Positions 28,688-38,910 of a stretch of DNA of 53,371 nucleotides are shown one piece after another. The DNA comes from Prorocentrum cordatum (lineage: Eukaryota; Sar; Dinophyceae; Prorocentrales; Prorocentraceae), in NCBI GenBank assembly GCA_963575745.1, contig CAUYUJ010006474.1:1-53371 (forward strand), read 5' to 3'. How positions within the stretch are numbered: position 1 is the stretch's first letter; every line of letters starts with the position of its first letter. Below the pieces are notes generated by a model. It was not told where the DNA came from. It did not search any database and worked only from the letters and a program-made list of their open reading frames with translations. The position numbers were made by a program, and so were the translations under genes.

Positions 28688-29504
28688 TAGCAGGGGCCTC
28701 AGCAGAGGTGCTGGAGGGAAGTGCTTTCAGATGTTCTACGGGGTCTTGAGGAGGCGCGTTCCGAAGAAACCGAGCGTCCCTCCAGAATGGTATCGTCGCG
28801 GTGGTGCGTTGATTCGTTGATTCCGAGGTGTGCGTCCGTTCCATGTGGACGGTCAGCGACGCTTCGTTGAGAAATATGCTTTTGTTGGGTTAGATGTACC
28901 GGTGCACCCACAAAATGATCAGACGTGTTTCGGTTAGTCAAGCGTTATCGTGTTGTCTTGTTGTGTTGCTTGGAGTGCTTTCGTTGACGGAAGTCAGGGG
29001 TATGGTCGTAGTCATGTGTGCAGGGGCGTGTGTGGTTGAATGTTTGGCAACATCGTCACCTTAAGTCCAAAGTTGGCCAGAGTCGCCTGATGAGTGTAAT
29101 GAGTTTGTCTGTCGGGGAAGTTGCGTCGGTGCCAGTAACTTCGCCAGTCGATTTCCGAACGATGACAAGAGTATCGCCGGTCGCTGAGAGGGTTCTTCGT
29201 TGATTGCTGCGGCCAGCCGGGACTACGTGATGGGCGGCTGTCTGCGTGCAACATGCAGCCTCACCGGATAGGCCTGTTCAGAATCGGCGAGGTGGTCAGT
29301 TCCCGGACAGCCGCCGGGATGTTTTCATCGGCCCGCGGCCCCGGTGGCTCCGACCGCTCCCCAAGTGGGTAGTTTTCCGTCCCAGAACCCATGCTTGATG
29401 GCACCGCGGGCGTGGGGCCCGAAGAAAGCGCCCCAAGGACCGCAATCGAGGAACACTTCCGAGATTGCAAGAGACGTATCGTCGGAGGTCACGTGCGGGG
29501 GCGC
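28688..29504. other. Lower-GC unassigned sequence
   Basis: About 800 bp of mostly single-copy-looking DNA with less extreme composition than its neighbours. Open frames are short (about 80 codons at most) and unrecognised. Confidence 0.45.
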
Positions 29505-29655
29505 GGTTCTTCACTACGCGCCCCCTGGACGTCCCGACCCCTTGCCCCCCCGGGCTGGTTTGTCATCCCGACGCGTTTTTTGATGGTTCAGGGGCCCGGC
29601 GAGGGCAGTCGAGTGCAGAAGATTGCCAAACGATTTTCCGCCATCATTTGTCCTA
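29505..29655 (+). repeat. Repeat I, partial copy I0
   Basis: Aligns with 40471-40620. In one frame it encodes HPDAFFDGSGARRG, against HPESFFDGPKAQRG in I1. Confidence 0.55.
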
Positions 29656-29656
29656 A

Positions 29657-29849
29657 GCCTCCCAGATGGGGTCGGATTACAAGCGGTCGGAGGATCGCGC
29701 CGCATCGCCGATGCATCGCCGATGCGGCTTCATGCGGATCCCGATTCTCGCCACGCCGACGGCGGCGATGAATCGCCGACGTCGCCGATGCACCGGTGAT
29801 GCGGCGCGATCTTCCGACCCCGTTCTAGTTCGACCCCATCTAGGAGGCC
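29657..29849. mobile_element. Foldback family C, copy C1
   Basis: About 193 bp. The left end GCCTCCCAGATGGGGTCGG mirrors the right end CGACCCCATCTAGGAGGC. A second inverted block is GGATCGCGCCGCATCGCC. The interior is GATGCATCGCCGATGC-type palindromes. Confidence 0.8.
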
Positions 29850-29877
29850 GCTTTTTGTTCAAGACGAGGGGATTTGG

Positions 29878-30500
29878 AGGGCCTGGAGGAGGGAAAGGAG
29901 GAGGGGGCGGAGGAGGAGGCAGGAGGAGGAGGAAAAGGAGGAAAAGGAGGAAAAGGAGGAAAGAGTGGAAAAGGAGACAACAGAGGAAAAGGAGGAAAAG
30001 GAGGAACAGGAGGAATGGAGGAAAAAGAGGCAAAGGAGGAAAAGGAGGAAAATGAGGAACATGAGGAAAAGCAGGAAAAGGAGGAAGATGAGGAAGATGA
30101 GGAATATGAGGAGGAGGAGAAGGAGGAGGAGGAGGAGGAGAGGGAAGAGGAGGAGGAGGAGGAGAGGGAGGAGGAGGAGGAGGAGGGGAGGAGGAGGAGA
30201 GGAGGAGGAGGAGGAGGAGGAGGGGAAGAGAGGGTGGAGGAGGAGGGGACGAGGACGAGGAGGAGGATGGGAAGAAGGAGGAGGAGGGGAAACGGAGGAG
30301 GAGGAGGAGGGAGGAGGAAGGAGGAGGAGAGGAGGAGGAAAGGACAAGATGGGGAAGGAAAGGGAGAAAAGGAGGAAAAGGAAAGGAAGAGGAGGAGAAG
30401 GAGGAGAGGATAGAAGGAGGAGGAGTAGAGTTGGAGGAGAAGGAGGAGGAGGAGGGGGGAAGGAGGAGGAGGAGGGTGATGAGGAGGAGGAAGAGGAGGA
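29878..30500 (+). repeat. (GGA)n polypurine tract
   Basis: About 620 bp of GGA/GAA/GAGG repeats, polypurine on the plus strand and so opposite in orientation to most other tracts here. Confidence 0.95.
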
Positions 30501-30734
30501 GAAGAAGGCTTACGTCCTCCAATGCCACGGCCGCGCCCCAGAGGCGGCGGCGGCAGCGCAGGGTGGCGGCGGCGCCAGCAGCTCCACCAGCGGGGGCACG
30601 CTGGCGCGCGCGTCCCTGTGCGGCGCGGTGGCCTCCATGGCCGTGCGCAGGCGCTGGGCGCGGGGGGGGGGGGCGCGGGGTGACGGCGGCAGCGAGGCCC
30701 CTGGCGGAGAGGATCCTCGAGGGATCTGCCGCCT

Positions 30735-31075
30735 GTTCTTCCCCTCCTCCTCATCTTCGCCTCTCCTCATATCCTCCTCCTCTCCCCCTCCTCCTCCTCG
30801 TCATCATCCTCCTCCTCCTCCTCATCATCATCAGCATCAGCATCATCATCATCCCCCCTCCTCCTCCTCCTCCTCCTTCTCCTCCTCCTCCTCCTCCCAT
30901 CATCATCATCATCATCATCAATCATCATCATCATCATCCCCTCCTCCTCCTCCTCCTCCTCCTCCTCCTCCTCCTTCTCCTCTCCTTCTCCTTCTCCTTC
31001 TCCTTCTCCTCCTCCTCATCATCATCCTTTTCCTCCTCCTCCCCCTCCTCCTCCTCCTACTCCGTCTCCGTCTCC
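30735..31075 (+). repeat. (TCC)n with (TCA)n tract
   Basis: CTCCTCCTC mixed with CATCATCATC (about 30820-30935), then more (TCC)n and (TTC)n. Confidence 0.9.
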
Positions 31076-31208
31076 TGCGTCGATATTGGGCGCCCTGGGG
31101 GTCCCGCTGTTGCGAGCTTCAGGGCGCCTTCCGCGGAGGCCTCCATGGACCGCGCGGGTGCAACTCTCGGCCCGCCTCCTTGCTTGCCTGCCTTGGCCCT
31201 GGACATCG

Positions 31209-31375
31209 GCTCCTCCTCCTCCTCCTCCTCCTCCTCCTCCTCCTCCACCTCCCACTTTTTCCAAGTTTCCTCCTCCCCCCTCTCCTCGTCCTTCTCCTCC
31301 TCCTCCTTCTCCTCCTCTTCCTCCTCCTCTCCTCCTCCTCCTCCTCCTCCTCCTCCTCCTCCTCCTCCTCCACCC
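31209..31375 (+). repeat. (TCC)n microsatellite
   Basis: CTCCTCCTC array followed by general pyrimidine-rich DNA to about 31615. Confidence 0.9.
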
Positions 31376-32423
31376 CTCCCCCTCTCCGTGTCCTTCCCTG
31401 CCCTTGTGTTTCCTTGCCTTGGTGCGTCGTGTGTTCCCCCGCTCTCTCCCCCCTCCCTTGCTTCCCCTCCCCGTCTCCCCGTCCCTCCGTCTGTCGGCCC
31501 AGTATCCTTTCCTGTCCTCCTCCCTCCCTCCTCCCCCCCTTTTCTCGCTCCTCGTTTCCCTCCCTTTTGCTCTCCCTTGTAATGCCCGCGTCTCTTTGTC
31601 GGCCCGCCCCCCTCTCCGAGTAAGAGATGCAGGTGCCCTCGCTGCCACGCTGCCGAACATCCAGGCTCGGCCTGTGGCCACAGGTCGCCACAGGACGAGC
31701 CGACCAGCTAAAAGGGCTGCACACGGGCACCCTGGAGCCGGCTCATGAGGTGGACCAGCAGCGGTTCCGGCGAGCAGGAGAGGAGGGGGGGAGAGGGCCC
31801 CCCTCGTCGCCACGGCTGGACGCGGCTCGAGAAATTGGTGAGTTTTCGGCCCTGGGAGCGAGCTGCCACCCTCCCCTCTTACATCTTTGGGCTTGATGAT
31901 CCAGCTCAGACTCCGCCCCAGAACTGTCAATAACTACTCGGGATGAAAAGGTGGTCCGTGGGAAGGGGTCCAGTTTTTTGCAGAGGGATCGTAGGAGACG
32001 GCGGCGGTGGCGACGACCACCACCACCACAAAATCGCGACAAGTTTGAAGAAGCAAGGGCACGCTTGCCATGGCTCTTGCACAACAAGGGAGGGGGAAGA
32101 GGAGGAGAAGGTGGAGCAGGAGGAGGTGGAGGAGGGTGCGGGGAAGAGGGGGCGAGACATCGTAGAAGGAGGGGCGGCGCGGAGGGGGCACTGGGCTGCC
32201 GGAGGATCGCGGGGGCCGGGGGCGGTGGCGGTGGTCTGCGAGGAAGGTGGGCTTCGGCGGCGACGCGACCAATACAATGGTCGGGGCGGATGGGGCATTG
32301 CGACGGGGTGGGGTGGGAAGCGGTGCTGCGACGCAACGAATCAAGTGGTCGGGGCGGACGGGGCACTGGGCTGCTGGGTGGCAAGGAGGACAGGGGGGCG
32401 GGGGCGGGGGCCTGCGGGGGGGA
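31376..32423. other. Pyrimidine-rich and GC-rich unassigned sequence
   Basis: No supportable gene. A near-direct repeat GTGGTCGGGGCGGACGGGGC / ATGGTCGGGGCGGATGGGGC lies at about 32347 and 32277. Confidence 0.45.
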
Positions 32424-32560
32424 GGGCGGGTGTTGGTGCAGGTGCAAGTGCGGGTGCAAGTGCAGGTGTTGGTGCAGGTGCAGGTGTGGGTGTAACAGTA
32501 GGTGAAGATGCATGCGTAGTTGTGTGCGTGTGTGTGTGTGTGTTGTTTTGTGTGTGTGTG
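32424..32560 (+). repeat. GGTGTTGGTGCAGGTGCAAG-type minisatellite and (GT)n
   Basis: 6- to 12-bp units of GGTGCAGGTGCAAGTGC, then TGTGTGTGTG to about 32560. Confidence 0.85.
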
Positions 32561-32922
32561 ATGGGTGGGGTGTTCGCCCCCGTGCAGCCCTCCTCCACTG
32601 ACGCGCGTTGTGGAATGCGGCGTCGTGCATGCTCGTGCCCTCGTTCGCCAAGGCGGCGTCACCTGGCCAGCAGATGGCCAAGCGCTGCACGCGGCCGGCG
32701 TCGGCCCTCCCTGCCTCGCCGGCGTCGCACGGAGCGGCTTCTGGTGGACGAGCACACGCCGGCGCCACCACGCTTTGACAAGGCCATCGGCCGAGTCTCT
32801 GGGGGCGTGGCCCTGGCTCCAGGAATTCCATCCCGCGGCGAGGAAATGGCTCTGTGGATGGAGGAGGAGGAGGAGGAGGAGGAGGAGGAGTAGGAGGAGG
32901 AGGAGGAGGAGGAGGAGAGGTC

Positions 32923-33189
32923 GGGAGCTCCGTGGGCCCATGGATTGGAAAAGCCGAGGTTGACACCAACACCAATACCGGCGGTGTGCTTCCCCCGAGG
33001 GAAGCTGATCCCGATATCGGCAATGGTGGTCATGTCCGGGCTTCCAAGGTGGCCCAAGTATCACCACCAGCACCGAAATCTAGGATCAGCTTCCCCCAGT
33101 TGAGGCAGACCCCGGTGCTGGTGTTGGTGCCCCTTCCCAAGCCTCCTACCGCAGGTGGGGTCGGGAGCTCCGTGAGCCCACGGATTGAA
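32923..33189. repeat. Foldback element Q between direct repeats
   Basis: GTCGGGAGCTCCGTG(G/A)GCCCA(T/C)GGATTG occurs at 32923-32950 and 33162-33189. Between them, CACCAACACCA.TACCGG and GGGAAGCTGATCC (about 32963-33015) are inverted at about 33080-33135. Confidence 0.7.
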
Positions 33190-33292
33190 AATTGACAAAG
33201 CCGCGACGACGGAGTGGTGGAGGTCCTGCGAAGAAGCCCGCCAGGGCCTCCCCCATGCAGCCCTTGGGACACCCTGTCCCTGGGGGCAGCCC

Positions 33293-33340
33293 CTCCTCCT
33301 TCTCCTCCTCCTCCTCCTCCTCCTCCTCCTCCTCCTCCTG
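33293..33340 (+). repeat. (TCC)n microsatellite
   Basis: CTCCTCCTC repeat. Confidence 0.9.
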
Positions 33341-33475
33341 CCGGCACCTGCGCGCTCGGGCCCGCTTTGTGCCGCAGCCGTTTCTGCCCGAGATCCGCTG
33401 TGGCACACGACCGCCCGCTGCAGTGCTGGACACCCGGCCCCCCCAGCCAAGCTTGGGGGAGGGCCAGTTGATCTA

Positions 33476-33880
33476 GGCCTCCTAGATGGGGTCAGAGTAG
33501 ATGGGATCGGAGGATCGCAACGCATCTCCGATGCATCGCCGATGCGGTTCGATGTGCAGCTCGATTTGCTTCACGTCGACGTCGCCGACGCACCGCCGAC
33601 GTCGACGATGCATCGCTGGTGCACCGCCGGTGCATTGCCGATGCATCGCCGATGTATCGGCGATGCGGCGCGACCCTCCGACCCAATCTACTCTTAAGTC
33701 GGGCCTGTCCCTCTACAGGAGGACTGCTCAAAAATTGTAAAAACATAGTCTGGGGACTATTTTTTGCTAATTGTTTGACCAATTTGGGGTATGTTTCGAC
33801 TATGGTTTATTTTTCGTGTAAAATCCCCCTGTAGGAGGACAGGCCCGACTTAAATCCACTCCTACCAAATCTAGGAGGCC
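33476..33880. mobile_element. Foldback family C, copy C2, with nested R5
   Basis: Ends GGCCTCCTAGATGGGGTC and AATCTAGGAGGCC. The interior is GATGCATCGCCGATGC palindromes. R5 is inserted in the right terminal repeat. Confidence 0.8.
33694..33852. mobile_element. Family R, copy R5, nested in C2
   Basis: 159 bp TTAAGTCGGGCC...GGCCCGACTTA. Flanks AATCTACTC (33685-33693) and AATCCACTC (33853-33861) are an 8/9 target-site duplication. Confidence 0.85.
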
Positions 33881-33934
33881 TCCAGTTGAGCCAGCGGCGG
33901 CTCTCTCCCGTCTGGCCTGGAACCGTGCAAGACC

Positions 33935-34380
33935 AGTCTCCTCCTCCTCCTCCTCCTCCTCCTCCTCCTCCTCCCTTTCCTCCTCCTCCTCCTCCTCCTC
34001 CTCCTCCTCCCCTCCTCACTCCTTCTCCCCTCCCTCCTCCTCCTCCTCCTCCTCCCTTTCCTCCTCCCCCTCCTCCTCCTCCTCCTCCTCCTCCTCCCTC
34101 CTTCTCCCCTCCTCCTCCTCCTCTCCTCCTCCCTTCTCCTCCTCTTCCTCCCTCCTCCTCCTCCTCCCATCCTCCTCCTCCTCTTCCCTCCTCCCCCCTC
34201 TCCTCCTCCTCCCTTTCCTCCTCCTCCTCCTCCTTCCTCCTCCTCCTCTCCTCCTCCTCTTCCCTTCCTTTCCTCATCTCTCTCCCTCCTCCTCCTCCTC
34301 CTCCTCCTCTTCCCCCCCCCCTTCTCCTCCCCATCCCCTCCCCTCCCCTACCCCTCCCCCTCCTCCCCCTTCGCCTCCTC
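33935..34380 (+). repeat. (TCC)n tract
   Basis: About 445 bp of CTCCTCCTC with CCC and TTT interruptions. Confidence 0.95.
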
Positions 34381-34531
34381 CTACGTGATGGGTCGGGGCG
34401 GGCGCGGCGCCGCGGCGAGGAGAGGCCGCCGGGAGGAGTTTGTGTTGGCGGGAGGAGGCGCGCCACGCGGCCTCTCGACGGGCCCTCCCCCCGGCACCGG
34501 GGGTGCAACTCGTGAGAGGTGCACTTCTTCC

Positions 34532-34926
34532 GGCCTCCCAGATTGAAGTCGGGCCTGTCCCTCTACAGGGGGGAATATTCAAAAATCGTCAGAAAAATAG
34601 TCTGGGAACTATTTGTTTTGTCCTTTTGACATCTTGGGGGTATTTTGACTATTTTCAATTTGTCGTTGAAAATCCCCTTGTAGGGGGACGCGCCCGACTT
34701 AGTCCTAGATGGGGTCGGAGTAGACGGGGTCGAAGGATCGCGTCGAATCGGCGATGCATCGGCGATGTGGCTCGATGTGGGGCTTGCTCTTCTCCACGCC
34801 AACGTCGCCGATGCATCGCCGACGCCGCCAGCGCATCGCCGATGCATCGCCTATGCATCGGCGATGCATCGCCGATGTATCAACGATGCGGCGAGATCCT
34901 CCTACCTCCTCCATTCCGACCCCATC
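34532..34926. mobile_element. Foldback family C, copy C3, with nested R6
   Basis: The left end GGCCTCCCAGAT is split from the rest by R6. The remainder (34705-34926) has GGGGTCGGAGTAGACGGGGTC, CGATGCATCG-type interior repeats and a decayed right end CGACCCCATC. Confidence 0.75.
34544..34701. mobile_element. Family R, copy R6, nested in C3
   Basis: TGAAGTCGGGCCTGTCCC at left and CGCGCCCGACTTA at right. Flanks CTCCCAGAT and GTCCTAGAT match at 7/9. Confidence 0.8.
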
Positions 34927-35264
34927 AAACTTCGGGATCGACGCTGGTATGTCCCTGGTCGACAGCTCACGTACAATTCCGGCTTCATCCCGATGAATCC
35001 TCGCTGCTCGATCTGGCGCATTCCGGCTCGATCCCGCGCGAGCCGGGCCAATCCCGGGCTCAGTCCGGCCTCATCTGGCTCTCTGGCCCCTTCAGACGGG
35101 CTGAATAGCTGTTAGTCGTTTTGACGAAGACCTTTCATGAGTTGCCTCCTTCGGACAGGGCTAGGACGAGGATACATCCGTTCCACAGCATAGAGTGCTC
35201 CAGAACGCTCTGTGAGAAGGCCGCGGCGCCTGAGAATTATCCTCCAGAGCCACCAGATCTCAGA

Positions 35265-35441
35265 GAAACGCAAAAAACAAAATGTTTGGCGCTCCGCGCG
35301 GATTTTTTGGATCTGCGCCGGACCCCATTCCCTGGCGCGCGGAGCGCGCCAGCGGCGGCTCCGGAGGCGCCGCCTGGGGGGCCCATGCGCCGATCCCAGA
35401 AACCCACGCGGAGTGCCAACAGTTTATGCTTATGGCGTTTT
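35265..35441. mobile_element. Foldback family F, copy F2
   Basis: Arms contain TTGGCGCTCCGCGCGGATTT and the complementary CACGCGGAGTGCCAA. The centre is the alternating GGCGCGCGGAGCGCGCC and CGGCGGCTCCGGAGGCGCCG. Confidence 0.75.
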
Positions 35442-35668
35442 GTTCTTCTTCGAGTTGTGTCCTCGTCCTGCCTTCGTCTGGTATCCCAGCCCCGTCACCG
35501 ATGGCCGCCCGCCGCCCCGTGCTGCTCGCCATCTGCCTCGTCGCCGCCGGGGCGTGGCTGCTGAGCGGCGTGCTCGCCGCGGCCGCGCCGCAGGGCTTCG
35601 TCGCCCCCTCGCCGGCCCTGCGCGCCGGGCGCGGCGCGCAGGCGAACGCCCTCGGGAAGCGAGCGGGC

Positions 35669-35845
35669 GTCCTCCTCCTCCTCCTCCTCCTCCTCCTCCT
35701 CGCCCTCCTCCTCCTCCTCCTCCTTCTCCTCCTCGCCCTCCTCCTCCTCCTCCTCCTCCTCCTCCTCATCCTCATCCTCCTCCTCCTCCTCCTCGTCCTC
35801 CTCCCCCTCCTTCTCCTCCTCCCCCTCCCCCTCCTACTCCTCCTC
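35669..35845 (+). repeat. (TCC)n microsatellite
   Basis: CTCCTCCTC with GCC, TCATCC and CCC interruptions. Confidence 0.92.
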
Positions 35846-35953
35846 CTCATCCTGCGTTACATCTCCCCTCCCTCCTCATCCCTCTCCTTCGCGCCCATCC
35901 CTCCCATCCGCGCGCTGAGTTTTGCCACGTAGGAAATTATAGGTCTCATAGCT

Positions 35954-36112
35954 TGGGTCGGAGGATCGCGCCGCATCGCCGATGCATCGCCGATGCGTTT
36001 CGATGTGGGGCCCATGTGTGCTTCAAGTCGACGTCGTCGATGCATCGGTGATGCACCGGCGATGCGGCCCGGTCCTCCGACCCCATCTACTCCGACCCCA
36101 TCTAGGAGGCCT
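35954..36112. mobile_element. Foldback family C, copy C4 (left end truncated)
   Basis: Starts at GGGTCGGAGGATCGCGCCGC and keeps the full right end with two CGACCCCATCTA repeats and AGGAGGCC. Confidence 0.75.
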
Positions 36113-36402
36113 CTAGAACTTCAAAGAGAGGATCTAGTACAGAATTGATTTACCCCAGGATGGACTGTTCGTCGGACCTGCGACGACAAAGTACGTATAG
36201 CATGTTCCGTTGATCTACGGGACATTATGTGTACGGTCGGTCGCTTCGACGGGACAAATACTTCTGGTGGAAATCGATTGTCCAGTCAATCCCCTACTCG
36301 AGCAACATCGGCGGTCAGCCCGGTGGGGAAGTGAGAGGGGGGCAGCGGAGCAGGCCTTCTAAGAAGACGGCCAGGTTTCTCATTCTCAGAAGCCCCCCAG
36401 CC
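36113..36402. other. Unassigned sequence
   Basis: About 290 bp between C4 and R7; nothing recognised. Confidence 0.45.
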
Positions 36403-36552
36403 TAAGGTCGGACCTGTCCCCCTACAGGGGGGTTGTGATTACAAATATAACATACTCCAACAGTATTCAAAAGATGCCAAAAAATAAAGACATAGTCCCC
36501 AGAGTATGTTTTGACTATTTTTGGATACTCCCCCTGTAGAGGGACCGACTTA
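36403..36552. mobile_element. Family R, copy R7
   Basis: TAAGGTCGGACCTGTCCCCC at left, CCTGTAGAGGGACCGACTTA at right. Flanks CCCCCAGCC and ACCCCAGCC match at 8/9. The centre is a diverged AT-rich sequence with CATAGTCCCCAG. Confidence 0.8.
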
Positions 36553-36626
36553 ACCCCAGCCTCCGGAGAACCCGTCGGTCATCGGAGAAGGCTCGGGAGA
36601 CTTATAGTCGAGACTGATCAGTAGGT

Positions 36627-36730
36627 CGACCCTTGTGTCCTGAGTTTCGCGACCCATGCCTTCTTGCATTCCTGTGGCAATGGGGCCCTCGGAGGGGTCT
36701 TGTGTCCTCTCGCGTGTCCTCTCCAATCAA
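36627..36730. repeat. Dispersed repeat L, copy L2
   Basis: Second copy of 23115-23222. Confidence 0.65.
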
Positions 36731-36748
36731 CCCCGATTTTACTTGAAG

Positions 36749-36894
36749 GCGCGAGGGCTCCTGAGAAGCCCCGCCGCCTTCTGAGAAGCCCCGCCGCCCT
36801 TCGGAGGTGTTTCTTTTCAGCAGCGAGCGAGGGGGAGAAGTGAGAAGCAGGAGGCCTTCTCAGAAGGCGGCGGACGTCTCAGAAGCCCTCGCGC
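36749..36894. repeat. Foldback element N
   Basis: 40-bp arms (36749-36788 and 36856-36894) with GCGCGAGGGCT and GCCGCCTTCTGAGAAG complementary apart from a few mismatches. The left arm also holds a repeated CTGAGAAGCCCCGCCGCC. Confidence 0.75.
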
Positions 36895-37284
36895 CCTCTG
36901 ACACGCGTTCTGCGTATCTTGGGAGGAAGCCTGGACAACGCCTCAGAAGGCCGATGGGGGGCTTCCGTGCCTCCTGAGAAGGCCCGCCCTTCCCGTCTTC
37001 CCCCCGGGCTCGCCGCCGATGCTTGCTTTTCTAGTCAGCGGCCGCAGGCGAGCGCGCCAGCGGCGAGTCCCGTCAAAGCGGGGCACGCAGCGACAAATTC
37101 GCCTAAAGCACCGCCGATGCTCACGGAGAGCGCGCAGCGGCCCGAGGCCCCAACACATTGCCGGAGACCCGCGCGGACCCCTCTGCAGCGGCGCTGGTGG
37201 GCGCCCGTGGCGGCGCCTCCAGTGCCGCCCCTCGGCGCGGGCGGGGACCCCTCGGAGCTCCGCGCGGCCCCGTCCTGATGCCTC

Positions 37285-37410
37285 GGCATCGCTCGGACGT
37301 GTGCATGTTTTCTCGGCGAGGTCCATCGAGGACCATCCTGGACCATCGAGCAACAAAAAATGCACGCACGAAACCGAACAGTGCACGGGAAATGGGCGTC
37401 CGAGCGGCGG
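37285..37410. mobile_element. Family G, copy G2
   Basis: CATCGCTCGGACGTG at left; the right end (GGCGTCCGAGCGGCG) is degraded. Confidence 0.7.
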
Positions 37411-37624
37411 CAAGATGCGGTTGTTCGGTTGTGCCTTCGCTGCTGTGCCCCTCTGCTGCGGTCGTCTTGCACCTTTTTGTTACCTTCATCTCCGAAGTCG
37501 CATCGGCGGCGCGGGGAGGCAGGCAGCGAGAGCGCGCGGGTGGCCGCGGCGCGTCTCGCGGCAGCTCGAGCGTCGTGGATGGCGTCGTCCCGTCTGCCGT
37601 CGACGAGTCCCCGCCTCGGCTTGG

Positions 37625-37745
37625 CATCGCTCGGACGTGTGCATTTTTTCTTCGGCGAGGACCATCGAGGAGCATCCTTGATAATTTGGCGAAAAAGCCA
37701 CGCACGAAACCGAAAAAAACACAGGGAATGCACGTCCGCGCGATG
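37625..37745. mobile_element. Family G, copy G3
   Basis: 121 bp with CATCGCTCGGACGTG and CACGTCCGCGCGATG ends; close to G1. Confidence 0.75.
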
Positions 37746-37929
37746 GCCAGTCGGGGCCGGAGGCGGGGACTCTTCCACGGCCACCGCCTGTGGGGCCGAT
37801 CTTCGGTGGCCCCTGGGAGGCGGTGGGTTAGGGGTGCTTTCGGGCCTCGGGGGGGGGGGGGGGGCAGCGGGTCCGCGTCCGCCACCTGCCGAGGTCCCCG
37901 CAGATCGAGCCCGCAGGCGGCGGTAATGG

Positions 37930-38165
37930 ACAGATCCTCGCCTTCTGGTGTGTCAACCTGCTTTAGCCTTGGCCACCAGAAGGAATTTTGGACACCAAGA
38001 AAGTACAGGATCCTGCGGGTGTGCACGTGTGGGGCCCTCGGAGGCGATGCTCGTTCGACACTGTTTCGATACTTGTTCTGGGTGCTCGAAATTTCTTCTG
38101 GGATGTGGTCCTGAAGTACGAGGAGAACTACGTAATCTTCGCCCCATATTTGCGGGCTCCGGGGC
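37930..38165. repeat. Dispersed repeat M, copy M2
   Basis: Second copy of 20928-21180; see there. A tract of about 16 G bases lies just upstream (about 37849-37864). Confidence 0.55.
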
Positions 38166-38437
38166 CCCAGGACAGTCAAAAAGGGGCTCGTGATGAGTGC
38201 CTGGTCCTCGGGGGAGTCGCCACCCACCAAAACACCCCGAACCAAGCCCGAAGGCCCCAACTGCCCTCCACTCCCAATGGGGCGGGGGCGTCGGGGAACA
38301 TAAGAAACGAACATAAAAATATCTGTGATCAGACACCCCCCCAAGCTGGGAATTGGGTCTTCGGGTTGGGTCGGGGGGGGCCTGGTCGGTCGTCAGGAAG
38401 GCTCTCGCCGTCCCGTGCCTTACCCACAGGAGAGGGG

Positions 38438-38550
38438 GGGGGAGAGAGGAGGTGGAGGAGGAGGAGCCCTACCCAAGAGGAGAAGGAGGAGGAGAATGAG
38501 GACGAGGCGGCAGCGGAGGAGGAGGAGGAAGAGGAGGAGGAGGAGCCAGG
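38438..38550 (+). repeat. (GGA)n polypurine tract
   Basis: GAGGAGGAG-type repeat with AGAGG and GAATGAGG interruptions. Confidence 0.9.
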
Positions 38551-38746
38551 AGTACAGGGGAATGCCCATGCAAAGAAGCACCCTGCTTGCCCCAGGGGTT
38601 CCCTGGGCTTCTTGGGCTCCTGCGCGCAAAATCCACTAGGCGTCCGAGGGTCTCAGGGTTGGGGTCCGGTTCCTCGTGGCAGCTTTCTTGTGGTCGAGCT
38701 CCTGCTGTGGCCAACGAGCAGGATCCTCCACCCCGCGGAGCGAGCC

Positions 38747-38910
38747 TGGAGTCGGGCGTGTCCCTCTACAGGAGGAATATTCCAAAATAGTCCAAACATA
38801 GTCGAGGGACGATCGATCTTTGAAGTACTTCCGAATATTTCTCGAGGTCCTTTTGGGGTATTTTGAATTTGTCCTGCAAGATCTGCCTTTGGGAGGCCAG
38901 GCCCGACCTA
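38747..38910. mobile_element. Family R, copy R8, with a perfect 10-bp target duplication
   Basis: 164 bp, TGGAGTCGGGCGTGTCCCTC at left, AGGCCCGACCTA at right. It is flanked on both sides by GGAGCGAGCC (38737-38746 and 38911-38920), the clearest insertion footprint in the window. Confidence 0.88.

Noticed and set aside
31743-33073. 379- to 426-codon minus-strand frames
   Set aside because: They run through (GT)n, minisatellite and (GGA)n DNA and have no recognisable domain.
35480-35660. Possible signal-peptide-like start (MAARRPVLLAICLVAAGAWL)
   Set aside because: It looks like a hydrophobic leader, but the frame enters a (TCC)n array within about 60 codons with no mature domain. At most it is an unsupported first exon.
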